Numbered from the stretch's first letter, positions 7,931 to 16,577 are shown. The stretch: 64,000 nt of DNA from an uncultured Oscillospiraceae bacterium (GCA_910588135.1 CAJUOT010000006.1:1-64000); one strand, 5' to 3'. Made by a program: numbers and translations. The notes: generated by a model not told the origin, from the letters alone.

Positions 7931-8392
7931 TTATGCTCCTTCGCACTCGTTGATTTTGACCTTGAACACCGCCTTGGACACGACCTCAGGGCCGTCCACC
8001 CGCATTTTGATTTTGTGGGCGTCGTCGGGGAACACCACCAGGAAATCCCCCGGGGCCAGAACGAGGCTGTGCCGCCCCTCCCCCCGGTAGGCATAGAAAT
8101 CCCCCTGGTGGTCAAACTGGGCCAGTCCGGCGGGGGAGGCAATCTCCACCCGCTCCGCGCCGGACAGCATCAGGTGGATGTCCAGATAGAGCCGGTGGGC
8201 CTCGAAGAAGGCGTCCTCCTCGGGGACGGTCTCATAGGTGAACCTGGTGCAGTATACCTCCTCGCCCCGCAGCTCCACCCGGTCCTCCCCCAGCGAGGAG
8301 AGGAATTCCGGCGTGATATGCTCCAGAGCCAGATCCAGGTTGGGGTGGATTCCCCGGTAATCCAGGGCGGCCTTGTTGGACGCGAGTATCAT
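7931..8392 (-). CDS. YhcH/YjgK/YiaL (DUF386) family protein, possible sialic acid anomerase NanQ-like
   Basis: A 153-residue cupin-type protein of the YhcH/EbgC family. The HLMLSGAERVEIA core and the FPDDAHKIKMRVDG motif contain the histidines and acidic residues that form the metal site in this family. In several bacteria YhcH proteins are encoded with nan genes and act on the anomeric forms of sialic acid (NanQ). Position between the transporter permease (4 nt) and the NanA-like aldolase (3 nt) suits this. Substrate is inferred from context. Confidence 0.85.
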   Translation of the reverse strand: MILASNKAALDYRGIHPNLDLALEHITPEFLSSLGEDRVELRGEEVYCTRFTYETVPEEDAFFEAHRLYLDIHLMLSGAERVEIASPAGLAQFDHQGDFYAYRGEGRHSLVLAPGDFLVVFPDDAHKIKMRVDGPEVVSKAVFKVKINECEGA

Positions 8393-8396
8393 AGGC

Positions 8397-9329
8397 TCAC
8401 CCCTTGACCGCGCCCATGGTGATGCCCTGGGTGAAGTACTTCTGGAACATGAGGAACACGATGATGATGGGGGCCGCGGCCAGCGCCGCGCCGGCCATCA
8501 GGATGCCGTGGTCGATGGAGGTCTCCGACTGGAGGGTGGCGATGCCCAGGGAGATGGTGTAGTTGCTCCCGTTGCCCAGCATGATCAGCTGGAGGAAGTA
8601 GTCGTTCCAGGAGTTGATGAAGGTGAAGATGGCCAGCGCGCCAATGCCCGGCTTGACCATGGGCACCACAATGGTGCTGAAGGTTTTCAGCTCGCTGGCA
8701 CCGTCGATGCGGGCGGCCTCCAGAATCTCGCCGGGGACGCTCTCGGAAAACTGCTTCATCAGGAACACGCCGAAGGGCCAGCCCACTGTCGGCACGATAA
8801 CCGCCCAGATGTTGTCCCACATATGCAGGGCGGAGATCTCTTTAATCAGGGGGATCAGAATGACCTGCTTGGGCAGGGCCATGGCGCACACGATGAGGGC
8901 GAAGATGATGCCGCGGCCGCGGAAGCGCTTCTTGGCCAGGGCGTATCCGGCCATGGAAGCGGTGATACAGGTGAGGATCATGGCCATGACGCCCATGAAC
9001 ACCGTGTTCACCAGCCACCGGAAGGCAGCGGGGACGGTGGGCCCCACAGAGAAGTAGACCGGCCTGTGGTCCTTGGACAGCTGGCTGCTGAAGGGGACCG
9101 CCAGCTCCCACAGGGGGGCGGAGCGCTTGGACAGCAGCCGCTCATAGTTGTTGGACGTGAATTCCGTGGGGAAGAATTTGGGGTCGGTGGCGTAGATGTC
9201 CTGAACTGTTTTGAATGAGCCGGTGACAATCCAGTACAGCGGGAAGAGGAACAGGAAAGCCAGAAGGACCAGAATGATGACCGAGACGGCCTTGTACGTC
9301 CCGGAGCGTGCGGAATTTCCTAATTTCAT
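8397..9329 (-). CDS. Carbohydrate ABC transporter permease (MalG type)
   Basis: A 310-residue inner-membrane permease with six predicted membrane helices and the CUT1 EAA loop (EILEAARIDGASELKTFSTIVVP...). It should pair with the permease gene just upstream and the lipoprotein at 10366-11739 as a sugar importer. No ATPase gene is encoded in the operon, so a shared MsmK-type ATPase elsewhere is likely, as usual for CUT1 systems of Firmicutes. AAGGGGG precedes ATG 9329. Confidence 0.93.
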   Translation of the reverse strand: MKLGNSARSGTYKAVSVIILVLLAFLFLFPLYWIVTGSFKTVQDIYATDPKFFPTEFTSNNYERLLSKRSAPLWELAVPFSSQLSKDHRPVYFSVGPTVPAAFRWLVNTVFMGVMAMILTCITASMAGYALAKKRFRGRGIIFALIVCAMALPKQVILIPLIKEISALHMWDNIWAVIVPTVGWPFGVFLMKQFSESVPGEILEAARIDGASELKTFSTIVVPMVKPGIGALAIFTFINSWNDYFLQLIMLGNGSNYTISLGIATLQSETSIDHGILMAGAALAAAPIIIVFLMFQKYFTQGITMGAVKG

Positions 9330-9341
9330 ATTCCCACCCCC

Positions 9342-10256
9342 TTACTTTTCTTTGCCCAGTTTGAACTGGATGGCGGACAGGATGCCGATGAAAATGGCCA
9401 GCACCACGCCCATGGCGTTGGCGTAGCCGAAATGGCCCTGCTGCTCGGTGAGCTTGAAGGCCGTACGGTAGATGTAGAACATCACCGTGTTGGTGCCCGA
9501 GCCGCCCTCGGTGAGCAGCTGAATCAGGGCGAAGCACTGGAAAGAGTTGATGGTGGTGATGACCAGAATGTACAGTGTGGTGGGCATCATCTGGGGCCAC
9601 TTCACCTTCCAGAACACCTGAAAATCGGTGGCGCCGTCCACCTGGGCGGCCTCGATAAGCGTCTGGTCCACGTTGCCCAGGGCGGAGACGTACAGCACAA
9701 TGGGCTGGCCCACCGAGGTGGTGAACAGGATCAGGATGATGCACCACAGGGCAAATTTCTCATCGCCCAGCCAGTTGATGTTCTGCTCGATGAGCCCGGT
9801 CTTGGTGAGCACGTAGTTAAAAATACCGTTGTAGTTGTCATACATCCACTTCCACACCACGGTGACGGCCACAGAGCCGGTGACCACCGGCAGATAGAAG
9901 ATGCACCGGAATGCGGACAGGGCCGCGCTGTGCAGCTTGTAGATGACGGAGGACACCCACAGGGAGAAGGCGCACACTGCGGGCACGCTGACCAGCACGA
10001 TGACAAAGGTGTTGCGCAGGGCCGCCAGGAAGGTCTTGTCCCCCCAGAGCTTGATAAAGTTTTGAAGGGCGATAAAGGTGGTGGGGTTGGTTTTCGAGTT
10101 CATGTTGGCATCGGTGAAGCTGTAGCCGATGCAGATGAACATCGGGATCACCACAAATCCAACAAAGAAAATCAAGCTGGGCAGCATGAACAGGTAGCCC
10201 GCCACGTCCTCCCGGCGCTGAAGAGCCCTGCTCATCGGCTTCGCGGGGTTGGCCAA
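9342..10256 (-). CDS. Carbohydrate ABC transporter permease (MalF type)
   Basis: The first membrane permease of the CUT1 importer, about 304 residues, with six hydrophobic segments starting near GYLFMLPSLIFFVGFVV and the EAA motif LIEAAQVDGATDFQVFWKVKWP. The start is uncertain: AAAGGAG lies 10 nt upstream of a TTG at 10256, while the first ATG (10235) has no ribosome site. It follows a large hairpin that separates it from the binding-protein gene, so its expression is probably lower than that of the lipoprotein. Confidence 0.9.
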   Translation of the reverse strand: MANPAKPMSRALQRREDVAGYLFMLPSLIFFVGFVVIPMFICIGYSFTDANMNSKTNPTTFIALQNFIKLWGDKTFLAALRNTFVIVLVSVPAVCAFSLWVSSVIYKLHSAALSAFRCIFYLPVVTGSVAVTVVWKWMYDNYNGIFNYVLTKTGLIEQNINWLGDEKFALWCIILILFTTSVGQPIVLYVSALGNVDQTLIEAAQVDGATDFQVFWKVKWPQMMPTTLYILVITTINSFQCFALIQLLTEGGSGTNTVMFYIYRTAFKLTEQQGHFGYANAMGVVLAIFIGILSAIQFKLGKEK

Positions 10257-10288
10257 AACAGCCACGCTCCTTTCTCTCAAAAAATCGG

Positions 10289-10329
10289 GCGCGCCCCCTC
10301 TCCGCGCACTGCGGGGAGAGGGGGCGCGC
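10289..10329 (-). terminator. Attenuating hairpin between binding-protein and permease genes
   Basis: A G/C-rich hairpin (outer 15 bp, 10289-10303 with 10315-10329) is followed on the minus strand by GATTTTTTG. It lies inside the operon, consistent with partial termination that makes the solute-binding protein more abundant than the permeases. Confidence 0.75.
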
Positions 10330-10365
10330 AATTACCCTTTTTGAATCTGTCGGCTGCGCGGAATG

Positions 10366-11739
10366 TCAGCCTGCGGCGGCGTTGGCGGCGGCCTCGTGGG
10401 CGGCCACGGTCTCGGCAATGTCATTGCCCGCGCCAACTTCCTGGAGCATATTCCACCACTCGGTACGGGCGCCGGCCCAGCCGGTGGTGATCTGGTAGTA
10501 CTCGCCCATGTAAGGCATCATCTTGCTGTAGTACTCCACCAGCAGGGGGTTGTTGGACTTGATCTCGGTGCCCTCCGCCATGGAGCGGCAGGAGAAGAAG
10601 TTGGAGATGTCGCCAGCCTCGGCGCAGTGCTCGGAATCGCACATATACTTGATGAACTGCTTGGCGGCGGCAATGCGGCCCTCGTCGCCGCTGTCAAAGA
10701 TGCCCAGGCCCCACACGCCGGAGCCCTCTTCGGGAGCCTTGCCCTCCTGGGTCGGGAAGGTCATGTACACGATCTCGTCGCCGCTGAGGGTCTTGCCCTC
10801 GCCGGTACCGGCGGCGTTGGGGTCCAGCTGCTGAGCGGCATTCCAGCAGAAAGCCATCTTCAGCACGCCCTGGTAGAACTTGGCGATCTCGTCGCCGCCG
10901 GCCAGGGAGGCGTCAAAGGCGATGCCGTCCATGTTCTTCAGGTCGGTGAGGGCGTTGATGACCTCGGGGGTGTTCCAGGTATAGGCGGTGTGCTCGGCGT
11001 TGGTCAGCTTGGTGCCGTAGCGGTTGCGGATCAGCTCGCGGGTGCCCTGGTCGCCGCCCTGGCCCTTGCAGTACACAGCGGCCACGGTGCCGCCGAACTT
11101 CTCGTACAGAGCCTTCACGGTGGCGTCAAACTGCTCCACGGTCCACAGGCGGGTCTCCAGGTCGATGTTGGCCTCGGCCCCGGCCTCCTTCACAGCGGTG
11201 TAGTTCACGGCCATGCAGTGGGCGACGTTAAACATGGGGTAGAGGTAGACCTTGCCGTCGGTGGAGGTGCCGGCAGCCAGAGCGGCGGGCAGGATCTCCT
11301 GACGGTCGGTGTCGTCGATCATGTCAGCCAGGTCGACCATGTGGCCGTTGACGCCCCAGTTGGCCACCAGGCGCTCGGGACCTTCCATGATGACGTCGGG
11401 GGCGTTGCCGCCGGTGATGGCGGCGTTGACCTTGTCGTCGCCGCCCTCATAGGACAGCCACTCCATGTTGACCTTGATGCCGGTGTCGGCGGTGAACTTG
11501 TCGATCAGGGGCTTGACTTTGCTCTCTTCGCCCCAGCCGCCCACGGGGTAGACCCACACAGAGATCTCGCTGGCCGCGGCGGGGCCTTCGGGCTGCTGCT
11601 CGGTCTGCGTCGCATCGGGGCCCTTGGTGGGGTCAACGGGAGCCTTAGACTCCTCTGTAGGCTTGCCGCCGCAGGCGGCAAGCGCCAGCACTATGCATAG
11701 TGCCAACACCAGGGCCAGGACTTTGCGAATCGTTTTCAT
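10366..11739 (-). CDS. ABC transporter extracellular solute-binding lipoprotein (sugar, CUT1)
   Basis: A 457-residue family 1 solute-binding protein. The N-terminus is a lipoprotein signal with the lipobox LAAC at about residues 20-23, followed by a Thr/Pro/Gln/Glu-rich linker and the bilobal domain starting near SEISVWVYPVGGW. It should capture the sugar at the cell surface for the two permeases downstream. It is the first gene of the transporter operon, with GAGGAGG before ATG 11739 and a near-consensus promoter upstream. Sialic acid or sialoside as ligand is an inference from nanA and the AGE-type epimerase; other carbohydrates remain possible. Confidence 0.92.
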   Translation of the reverse strand: MKTIRKVLALVLALCIVLALAACGGKPTEESKAPVDPTKGPDATQTEQQPEGPAAASEISVWVYPVGGWGEESKVKPLIDKFTADTGIKVNMEWLSYEGGDDKVNAAITGGNAPDVIMEGPERLVANWGVNGHMVDLADMIDDTDRQEILPAALAAGTSTDGKVYLYPMFNVAHCMAVNYTAVKEAGAEANIDLETRLWTVEQFDATVKALYEKFGGTVAAVYCKGQGGDQGTRELIRNRYGTKLTNAEHTAYTWNTPEVINALTDLKNMDGIAFDASLAGGDEIAKFYQGVLKMAFCWNAAQQLDPNAAGTGEGKTLSGDEIVYMTFPTQEGKAPEEGSGVWGLGIFDSGDEGRIAAAKQFIKYMCDSEHCAEAGDISNFFSCRSMAEGTEIKSNNPLLVEYYSKMMPYMGEYYQITTGWAGARTEWWNMLQEVGAGNDIAETVAAHEAAANAAAG

Positions 11740-11802
11740 TCTTGCGTCCTCCTCAATATTTTAATGATTTTCACCTGTCAGGAGCAACAGGCTGTTGTAC
11801 AG

Positions 11803-11831
11803 ATTGTATAATTTTTCCCGCCGCTTGTCAA
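11803..11831 (-). promoter_or_regulatory. Sigma-A promoter of the sugar transporter / nanA operon
   Basis: On the minus strand TTGACA and TACAAT are separated by 17 bp. Between it and the start codon a small inverted repeat CCTGT...ACAGG is a possible regulator site, but no regulator gene is nearby. Confidence 0.88.
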
Positions 11832-11899
11832 TATAGTTTTGCAAATTATTTTGCTGAAATTTTTATCCTGAAAATTTCCACCCAGTTTCTGTAATTTTT

Positions 11900-13102
11900 T
11901 TACTGTCCCAGCAGCCCGCCCAGGACGCCGTCCACCAGGATCAGGGAGCGGGGCACATGGAACGGGCCCTTGAAGGTGGAGCCCTTGGTGGACGGCATGG
12001 TGGGCAGGCCGTCCCGGCGCAGGTAGCCGTACCACTCGCCGTACTCGGGGTCGGCGAAGTGCCCCTTGCAGTAGTCCACGGTTTTATAGAACCAGTCCAG
12101 GTATTTCTCCTCCCCGGTGTCCCGGTAGAGCATGGAGGAGGCGATGAGGATCTCGTTGTGGGGCCACCACAGCTTCATGTCGTGCTCATAGGCCTCGGGG
12201 GGCTTGCCCAGGCAGTCGGTGAAGTAGAGCAGCCCGCCGTACTCCTTGTCCCAGCCTATGTCGATGGCCCAGTCGAAAATCTGGGCGGCCCTGGCCACCA
12301 GCTCCTTGTCCCCGGTGCGCTGGGCGTGCTCCAGCAGGAACCACACGCCCTCGATGTCGTGGCCGGGGTTGACGGTGCGGCCCTCGGTGTAATACAGCCT
12401 GGGGGTGCCGTCCACATCCACGTTTTCCAGCACGCACTTCAGCTCCGGCTTGACGTGATACTTGAAAATCTCGTCCACGCACTGCTGGGCCCGCTCCTCA
12501 TAGAGGGCGCGCCGCTCCGGGTCCACCCGCAGCATCACCCCGGTGACGTTGAGGATAATCATGGGCCCGCCGAAGGAGCGGCCCTGGCGGGTCTCGGGGA
12601 TGGTCTTGGGGCCCAGGCCGGTGGGGTCGGCCATGCCGTGGTTCAGGTCCCAGTACAGGTCGTAGGCCCGCCGCGCCCGCTCCAGCCGGACGGCCTCGCC
12701 GGTGACGCCGTAGTACTCCGCGTTGGCCAAGGCGTAGAACGCCTCGGAGAAATAGTAGCGCCGCTGGCGCAGGGGCTTCCCTTCGGCGGTGACGGTGAAG
12801 TACATCCGGTCCCCGGCGGCGCGGTTGATGCAGTGCTCCTCCATGAAGTCCAGGCAGCTCCGGGACGCCTCCAGCCACTCGTCCCGCACGCCGTAGGTGT
12901 GGCACAGGAAGGCGAAGATCCAGCCGCACCGCCCCTGCATCCACACGCTCTTGTCGGTGGAGTAGATCTCGCCCTTCCGGTCCAGGCAGGTGTATACCCC
13001 GCCGTGCTCCTTGTCCATGCCGTGCTCCAGCCAGAAGGCGGCGCAGCGGTCCAGCTCATCCCGCACCCATTGGCGGGTCTGTTCCATTTTTACCCGGTCC
13101 AT
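11900..13102 (-). CDS. N-acylglucosamine 2-epimerase (AGE) family protein
   Basis: A 400-residue (alpha/alpha)6-barrel protein of the AGE/renin-binding-protein family. The start region (EHGGVYTCLDRKGEIYSTDKS, then VWMQGRCGW) and the conserved NPGHDIEG and LWWPHNE segments, which hold the catalytic histidines, are typical. AGE enzymes interconvert N-acetylmannosamine and N-acetylglucosamine, the step after the NanA reaction; close relatives act on cellobiose or mannose. Context next to the NanA-like operon favours the ManNAc reaction, giving a substitute for the absent nanE. ATG 13102 was chosen for the AAAGGATGGGG upstream; the longer frame is unsupported. It has its own consensus promoter and no clear terminator before the transporter promoter. 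Confidence 0.87.
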   Translation of the reverse strand: MDRVKMEQTRQWVRDELDRCAAFWLEHGMDKEHGGVYTCLDRKGEIYSTDKSVWMQGRCGWIFAFLCHTYGVRDEWLEASRSCLDFMEEHCINRAAGDRMYFTVTAEGKPLRQRRYYFSEAFYALANAEYYGVTGEAVRLERARRAYDLYWDLNHGMADPTGLGPKTIPETRQGRSFGGPMIILNVTGVMLRVDPERRALYEERAQQCVDEIFKYHVKPELKCVLENVDVDGTPRLYYTEGRTVNPGHDIEGVWFLLEHAQRTGDKELVARAAQIFDWAIDIGWDKEYGGLLYFTDCLGKPPEAYEHDMKLWWPHNEILIASSMLYRDTGEEKYLDWFYKTVDYCKGHFADPEYGEWYGYLRRDGLPTMPSTKGSTFKGPFHVPRSLILVDGVLGGLLGQ

Positions 13103-13194
13103 GTTCAATCCCCATCCTTTCGTTTGTACACCGTGCGCAGGTGCGGCCGCCCCGCGCGCGGATGCCTTGTATGGTTTCCACAACCCATACCCGA

Positions 13195-13223
13195 ATTCTA
13201 CCATCCCCGCGAGGATTTTTCAA
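13195..13223 (-). promoter_or_regulatory. Sigma-A promoter of the AGE-family epimerase gene
   Basis: On the minus strand TTGAAA and TAGAAT are separated by 17 bp, about 90 bp upstream of the chosen start. Confidence 0.8.
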
Positions 13224-13267
13224 GGATAATATCTTCTGAAAATATTTTTTATTTTTGGGGAAAAGGC

Positions 13268-13296
13268 GTGACAGCCGCCCGCGCCTGTGCTATCAT
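13268..13296 (+). promoter_or_regulatory. Sigma-A promoter of the SGNH hydrolase / DUF624 pair
   Basis: GTGACA (13268-13273) and TATCAT (13291-13296) with a 17-bp spacer; divergent from the epimerase promoter. Confidence 0.7.
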
Positions 13297-13344
13297 GTCA
13301 ATATATATTGCATCTGAAATGAACTGTATGGAGGTTTCGCGTCT

Positions 13345-14016
13345 ATGAAAAAGCACATCATCTGCCTGGGCGACTCCAACACCCACGGCTACTGCGCCGA
13401 CCCCGCCGACTGCGCCGACCCCGCCCTGGCCCGCTTCAACGAGGACGAGCGGTGGACAAAGCTGCTGCAAAAAGAGCTCGGGGAGGACTATCTGGTGGTG
13501 GAGGAGGGCCTGTCCGGCCGCACCACCGTGTTTCAGGACCCGCTGTACGAGGGGCTGGACGCGCTGGGCTACCTCTGGCCCTGTCTGAAAAGCCACGAGC
13601 CGGTGAGCCTGCTCATCATCATGCTGGGCACCAACGACACCAAGGAGCGCTTCGGCATGAACGCCTTTGCCATCGGCCTGGGGATGCGCCGCTTGGTGCA
13701 GAAGGCCCAGACCACCGAGTGCTGGGGCCCGGGCGGCAAGCCCAACATCCTCATCGTCGCCCCGCCCGTCATCGGCGAGGGGGTGCTCACCTCCCCCGTG
13801 GCCGACGAGATGGGCACCATGGGCCCCGGCTGCGTGGAGAAGTCCCGCAAACTCCCGGCGGAATACCGGCGGGTGGCCCAGGAGGCGGGCTGCCACTTCC
13901 TGGACGCCAACGAGGTGGGCGCCCAGTTCAACACCATCGACTTCATGCACCTCACCCGGAAGGGCCACGCCGCTCTGGCCTCCGCCCTGGCGCGGCTCGT
14001 CCCCACCCTGCTATGA
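13345..14016 (+). CDS. SGNH/GDSL-type esterase
   Basis: A 223-residue cytoplasmic SGNH hydrolase. The blocks are visible: GDSNTHG (9-15, nucleophile Ser11), the oxyanion Gly in EEGLSGRT, LGTND near residue 94 (Asn), and the C-terminal DFMHL with the Asp-His pair. No signal peptide is present. Divergent from the sialic-acid-type genes, it could remove O-acetyl groups from imported sialic acids, but that is inferred only from position. GGAGG precedes ATG 13345, and it overlaps the next gene by four bases. Confidence 0.88.
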   Translation: MKKHIICLGDSNTHGYCADPADCADPALARFNEDERWTKLLQKELGEDYLVVEEGLSGRTTVFQDPLYEGLDALGYLWPCLKSHEPVSLLIIMLGTNDTKERFGMNAFAIGLGMRRLVQKAQTTECWGPGGKPNILIVAPPVIGEGVLTSPVADEMGTMGPGCVEKSRKLPAEYRRVAQEAGCHFLDANEVGAQFNTIDFMHLTRKGHAALASALARLVPTLL

Positions 14017-14645
14017 GCCAGATTTTCAATTCGGACAACTTTTTCTGGAAGTGCTTTGACAAAATGGCGGACGTGCTGGGGCTGAGCCTGCTCTGGTTCC
14101 TCTGCTCCCTTCCGGTGGTCACCATCCCCGCCGCCTCCACCGCCCTGTACGACTGCGCCGCCCGCTGCGTCCGGGGCGGGGAGCCCTCTGTCTACGGCCG
14201 GTTTTTCCGCACCTTTAAACGGGAATTCAAGCTGGCCACCCCCGCGGGCCTGCTGTGGGGGGCGGCGGCCTTGCTGCCCATGGCGGGCGCCCGCATCCTT
14301 GCCGGGGCCTCCCAGGGCTCCCAGCTCCTGGCGGTGCTGGCGGTGACATACTACGTCCTCACGGCCATCCCCGCCGGGATGCTGTGCTGGCTGTTCCCGC
14401 TGTGTTCCCGGTACCGGCTCACCTTCCGGGAGCTGAACCGCACCGCCGTCCAGCTCTGGCTGGTCCACCTGCCCTCCACCCTGGCCATGGCAGCGCTGCT
14501 GGCGCTGTGCGTAGACCTCACCGTGCAGCTGCTGCTTCCGGTGTGCTGCCTGCCCTGCCTGCTGGCGCTGGCCCACTCCCTGTTTGTGGAGCGCGCCTTT
14601 AAGCAGCATATGCCGGAGGACGCCTCCCCCGGCGGGCAGCCCTGA
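14013..14645 (+). CDS. DUF624 (YesL-like) membrane protein
   Basis: A 210-residue protein with about five hydrophobic segments and the typical N-terminus of the YesL/DUF624 family (SDNFFWKCFDKMADVLGLSLLWFLCSLPVVTI). These proteins commonly accompany CUT1 sugar transporters in Firmicutes; their role is not established. It starts at the ATGA overlap with the esterase gene, so the two are translationally coupled. The C-terminal seven residues (EDASPGGQP) are a hydrophilic tail. Confidence 0.85.
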   Translation: MSQIFNSDNFFWKCFDKMADVLGLSLLWFLCSLPVVTIPAASTALYDCAARCVRGGEPSVYGRFFRTFKREFKLATPAGLLWGAAALLPMAGARILAGASQGSQLLAVLAVTYYVLTAIPAGMLCWLFPLCSRYRLTFRELNRTAVQLWLVHLPSTLAMAALLALCVDLTVQLLLPVCCLPCLLALAHSLFVERAFKQHMPEDASPGGQP

Positions 14646-14657
14646 CCCCTGCGTGAA

Positions 14658-14690
14658 AACCGGCCCCGGGACAGTGTCCCGGGGCCGGTT
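14658..14690. terminator. Bidirectional terminator between DUF624 gene and surface-protein gene
   Basis: A G/C-rich stem of up to 16 bp closing on AACC/GGTT lies between the two convergent stop codons, with TTTC following on the plus strand and TTTTC on the minus strand. Confidence 0.8.
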
Positions 14691-14712
14691 TCTTGCCGTT
14701 GCGTGTTTTTGT

Positions 14713-16416
14713 TTACGCGTCCGCGCCGAAGAATTCGTCCATGACCTCGCTGGCGTTGTCCACGATGTCATCGTCCTCCTTGCCGGCCAGGGCGGCCAGC
14801 TCGGGCATCTCCATGCCGTACAGCTTGGCATAGCGCTCCAGGAACAGGTTCGCCTGCTCCACGGTCACCAGCCCGTCGGGGTCGAAGCAGCCGCCGCCCA
14901 CGCCCAGAGTGATGCCGTTCTCCTCCGCCCAGCCGATGGCCGGGGCGTACTCATGGTCGGCGGGCACGTCCGTGAAGGTGGGCAGGCCGGCCTCGGGGCT
15001 GCCCGACTGGCGGTAGAGGTAGTCCACGAACTCCGCGCGGGTGGCCAGTCCGGCCAGGGGCACCTCAGGCTCGTCAATCACGACGCCGTCATCGGGATCG
15101 CCGCCCAGGGGCACGTCGGGATCGGGGATCACCGTGGTGCCGGTGGGGCTGGTGGTGTGACGCACACGGCTGAGCTCAGCCGTGCACTCGGTGCAGTAGA
15201 CCACCTCATCGTAAGAGCCGCCGGTGGTCTCAGTAGCTGCGACCACGTTCTCGCGCACCGCAGTGCCCAGGGTGTGGGGCAGCTTCTCAATCTTCAGCTC
15301 CTCGTCCGTAACCACTTTGGTGCCCACGTAGTTCTTTTCGCACAGCTGGCACATATAGTGGGCCTTCACACCATCGGCCGCGCAGGTGGCGGGAACCTCG
15401 GCGATCAGATCGCCGTACTGGTGGGACAGCCGGTCAGTGGCAACCTCCTGGGTCGCGTCGCAGCGTGAGCAGTACTGGGTCTTGATGCCGCCCGCCTCGC
15501 AGGTGGCAGTGTCGTGGGTATCGCCGGTGTCCTGGAAGTCGTGGCCCAGCTTGAGGGCAAGGATTTCATTCCAGACATGCCCGCACTTTTTGCACTTGCG
15601 CTGTTCGGTCCCAAAGTTCTCGCAGCCGGCCTCTACTGTGCCAAGCGTCTCATATTCACTGTGCTCACAGGTCATGCTGCCGCCGCAGTGGTCGCAGTTG
15701 CCGTCGCCGTCCTTGTCCTCGCACTCCAGCTTGACAAGGATGCCGGTCTTGGTCTTTCCGCAGACGCACTTGTAGCTCACAGAGCCTTCATTCTCGCAGG
15801 TCGCAGGCACACGGTTCATTTCCATCCACACGTGGGGGACAACGGTGCCGGAAATCCCGCACTTCACACAGAGCTGGGCGTGGCCTTCGCCGCCGGTTCC
15901 CAGCGTACCCTGGACATACGCGCCAGAGAAGTTATGGCCATTCGCGGGGACGATACTGCCGTCCGCAATCTTCTCACCGCAGTCCTTGCAGTAGGTATCG
16001 CCGGTGTAGCCGGCCTCCGCGCAGGTCGCGGTCTTGCTCCCCCTGACCTCAGTGTTGACGTGGTTATTGGGATTCAGGGTGTTCGTGGGGTCCGGCGCAC
16101 CGCACGCGCACTTGCCAGGGCTCGTGCAGGTCGCGCCCGCATACGCATGGCTCTCATTGCGCAATGCACCACAGTCCGCACATTTCACCGTGTGCGTTTT
16201 GTCATACTTTCCGGAGTGCCAGTTATCCGGTACGAAATTGTGGCTTTTTTTCTCACCGTACTCGGGGCAACCCGGAATCAGGCACCAGTGGCCATCATCT
16301 CCGGCCCCTGTGTAGTTGTGCTTGTGTCCGTCCGCCGCAAACGCATTCAGCGACAGCATCCCAACGCACAGCATCAGCGCCAGGAGCATGGCAAGGCTTC
16401 TCTTCACTGCTTTCAT
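14713..16416 (-). CDS. Secreted surface protein: repeated CxxC modules and SLH domain
   Basis: A 567-residue exported protein with a signal peptide (cleavage near LNAFAADG, about residue 28). From about residue 35 to 470 it is built of seven to eight cysteine-rich modules with paired CxxC motifs (for example CADCGAL, CKDCGEKI, CVKCGIS, CKKCGHV, CSRCDAT), each starting with TCxxxG. These may bind metal or form disulfides on the surface. The C-terminus (about 455-545) has one complete SLH domain and part of another, suggesting wall attachment. It shares module type, SLH arrangement and a tandem c-di-GMP-I leader with the gene at 4169-6304, so the two are paralogous and probably co-regulated. 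AAAGGAAG precedes ATG 16416. Function beyond surface exposure is unknown. Confidence 0.85.
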   Translation of the reverse strand: MKAVKRSLAMLLALMLCVGMLSLNAFAADGHKHNYTGAGDDGHWCLIPGCPEYGEKKSHNFVPDNWHSGKYDKTHTVKCADCGALRNESHAYAGATCTSPGKCACGAPDPTNTLNPNNHVNTEVRGSKTATCAEAGYTGDTYCKDCGEKIADGSIVPANGHNFSGAYVQGTLGTGGEGHAQLCVKCGISGTVVPHVWMEMNRVPATCENEGSVSYKCVCGKTKTGILVKLECEDKDGDGNCDHCGGSMTCEHSEYETLGTVEAGCENFGTEQRKCKKCGHVWNEILALKLGHDFQDTGDTHDTATCEAGGIKTQYCSRCDATQEVATDRLSHQYGDLIAEVPATCAADGVKAHYMCQLCEKNYVGTKVVTDEELKIEKLPHTLGTAVRENVVAATETTGGSYDEVVYCTECTAELSRVRHTTSPTGTTVIPDPDVPLGGDPDDGVVIDEPEVPLAGLATRAEFVDYLYRQSGSPEAGLPTFTDVPADHEYAPAIGWAEENGITLGVGGGCFDPDGLVTVEQANLFLERYAKLYGMEMPELAALAGKEDDDIVDNASEVMDEFFGADA

Positions 16417-16426
16417 CTTTCATACT

Positions 16427-16460
16427 TCCTTTCTCTGCTTTTTCGGACGCAAAGGAGTCC
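16427..16460 (-). promoter_or_regulatory. Possible Shine-Dalgarno-sequestering element
   Basis: AAAGGA (16427-16432) can pair with TCCTTT (16451-16456), which lies in the loop of a GGAC/GTCC hairpin (16445-16460). The equivalent hairpin at 6335-6349 is GGAT/ATCC, a compensated pair change. This suggests a conserved translation-control element; function is inferred. Confidence 0.4.
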
Positions 16461-16504
16461 GGTAACCGAACGAGCTTAGGGCGGTGCGGGCCAATCCCCT
16501 CCGG

Positions 16505-16577
16505 GGGATTCCAGACGGCCAGCGCGCCCCGTAGCCTCTGGTTTTGCGCCCCACGGTTTCCCGTGGTTTGCCATGCA
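16505..16577 (-). promoter_or_regulatory. Cyclic-di-GMP-I riboswitch aptamer, gene-proximal copy (variant core)
   Basis: On the minus strand GGCAAACC and a perfect P2 hairpin CCACGG-GAAA-CCGTGG are present, but the usual GGGACGCAAAGC reads GGGGCGCAAAAC. The positions equivalent to the ligand-contacting G20 and A47 of the Vibrio Vc2 aptamer are kept. A CCAGA/TCTGG stem closes P3, followed by a AATCCCC/GGGGATT hairpin. It may be weakened or altered in ligand binding. Ends are approximate. Confidence 0.7.

Noticed and set aside
16441..16460. Plus-strand GGACGCAAAGGAGTCC resembling a c-di-GMP-I core
   Set aside because: The upstream GGCAAACC and P2 hairpin are missing on this strand, and it is better explained as the complement of the hairpin near the ribosome site of the minus-strand gene.
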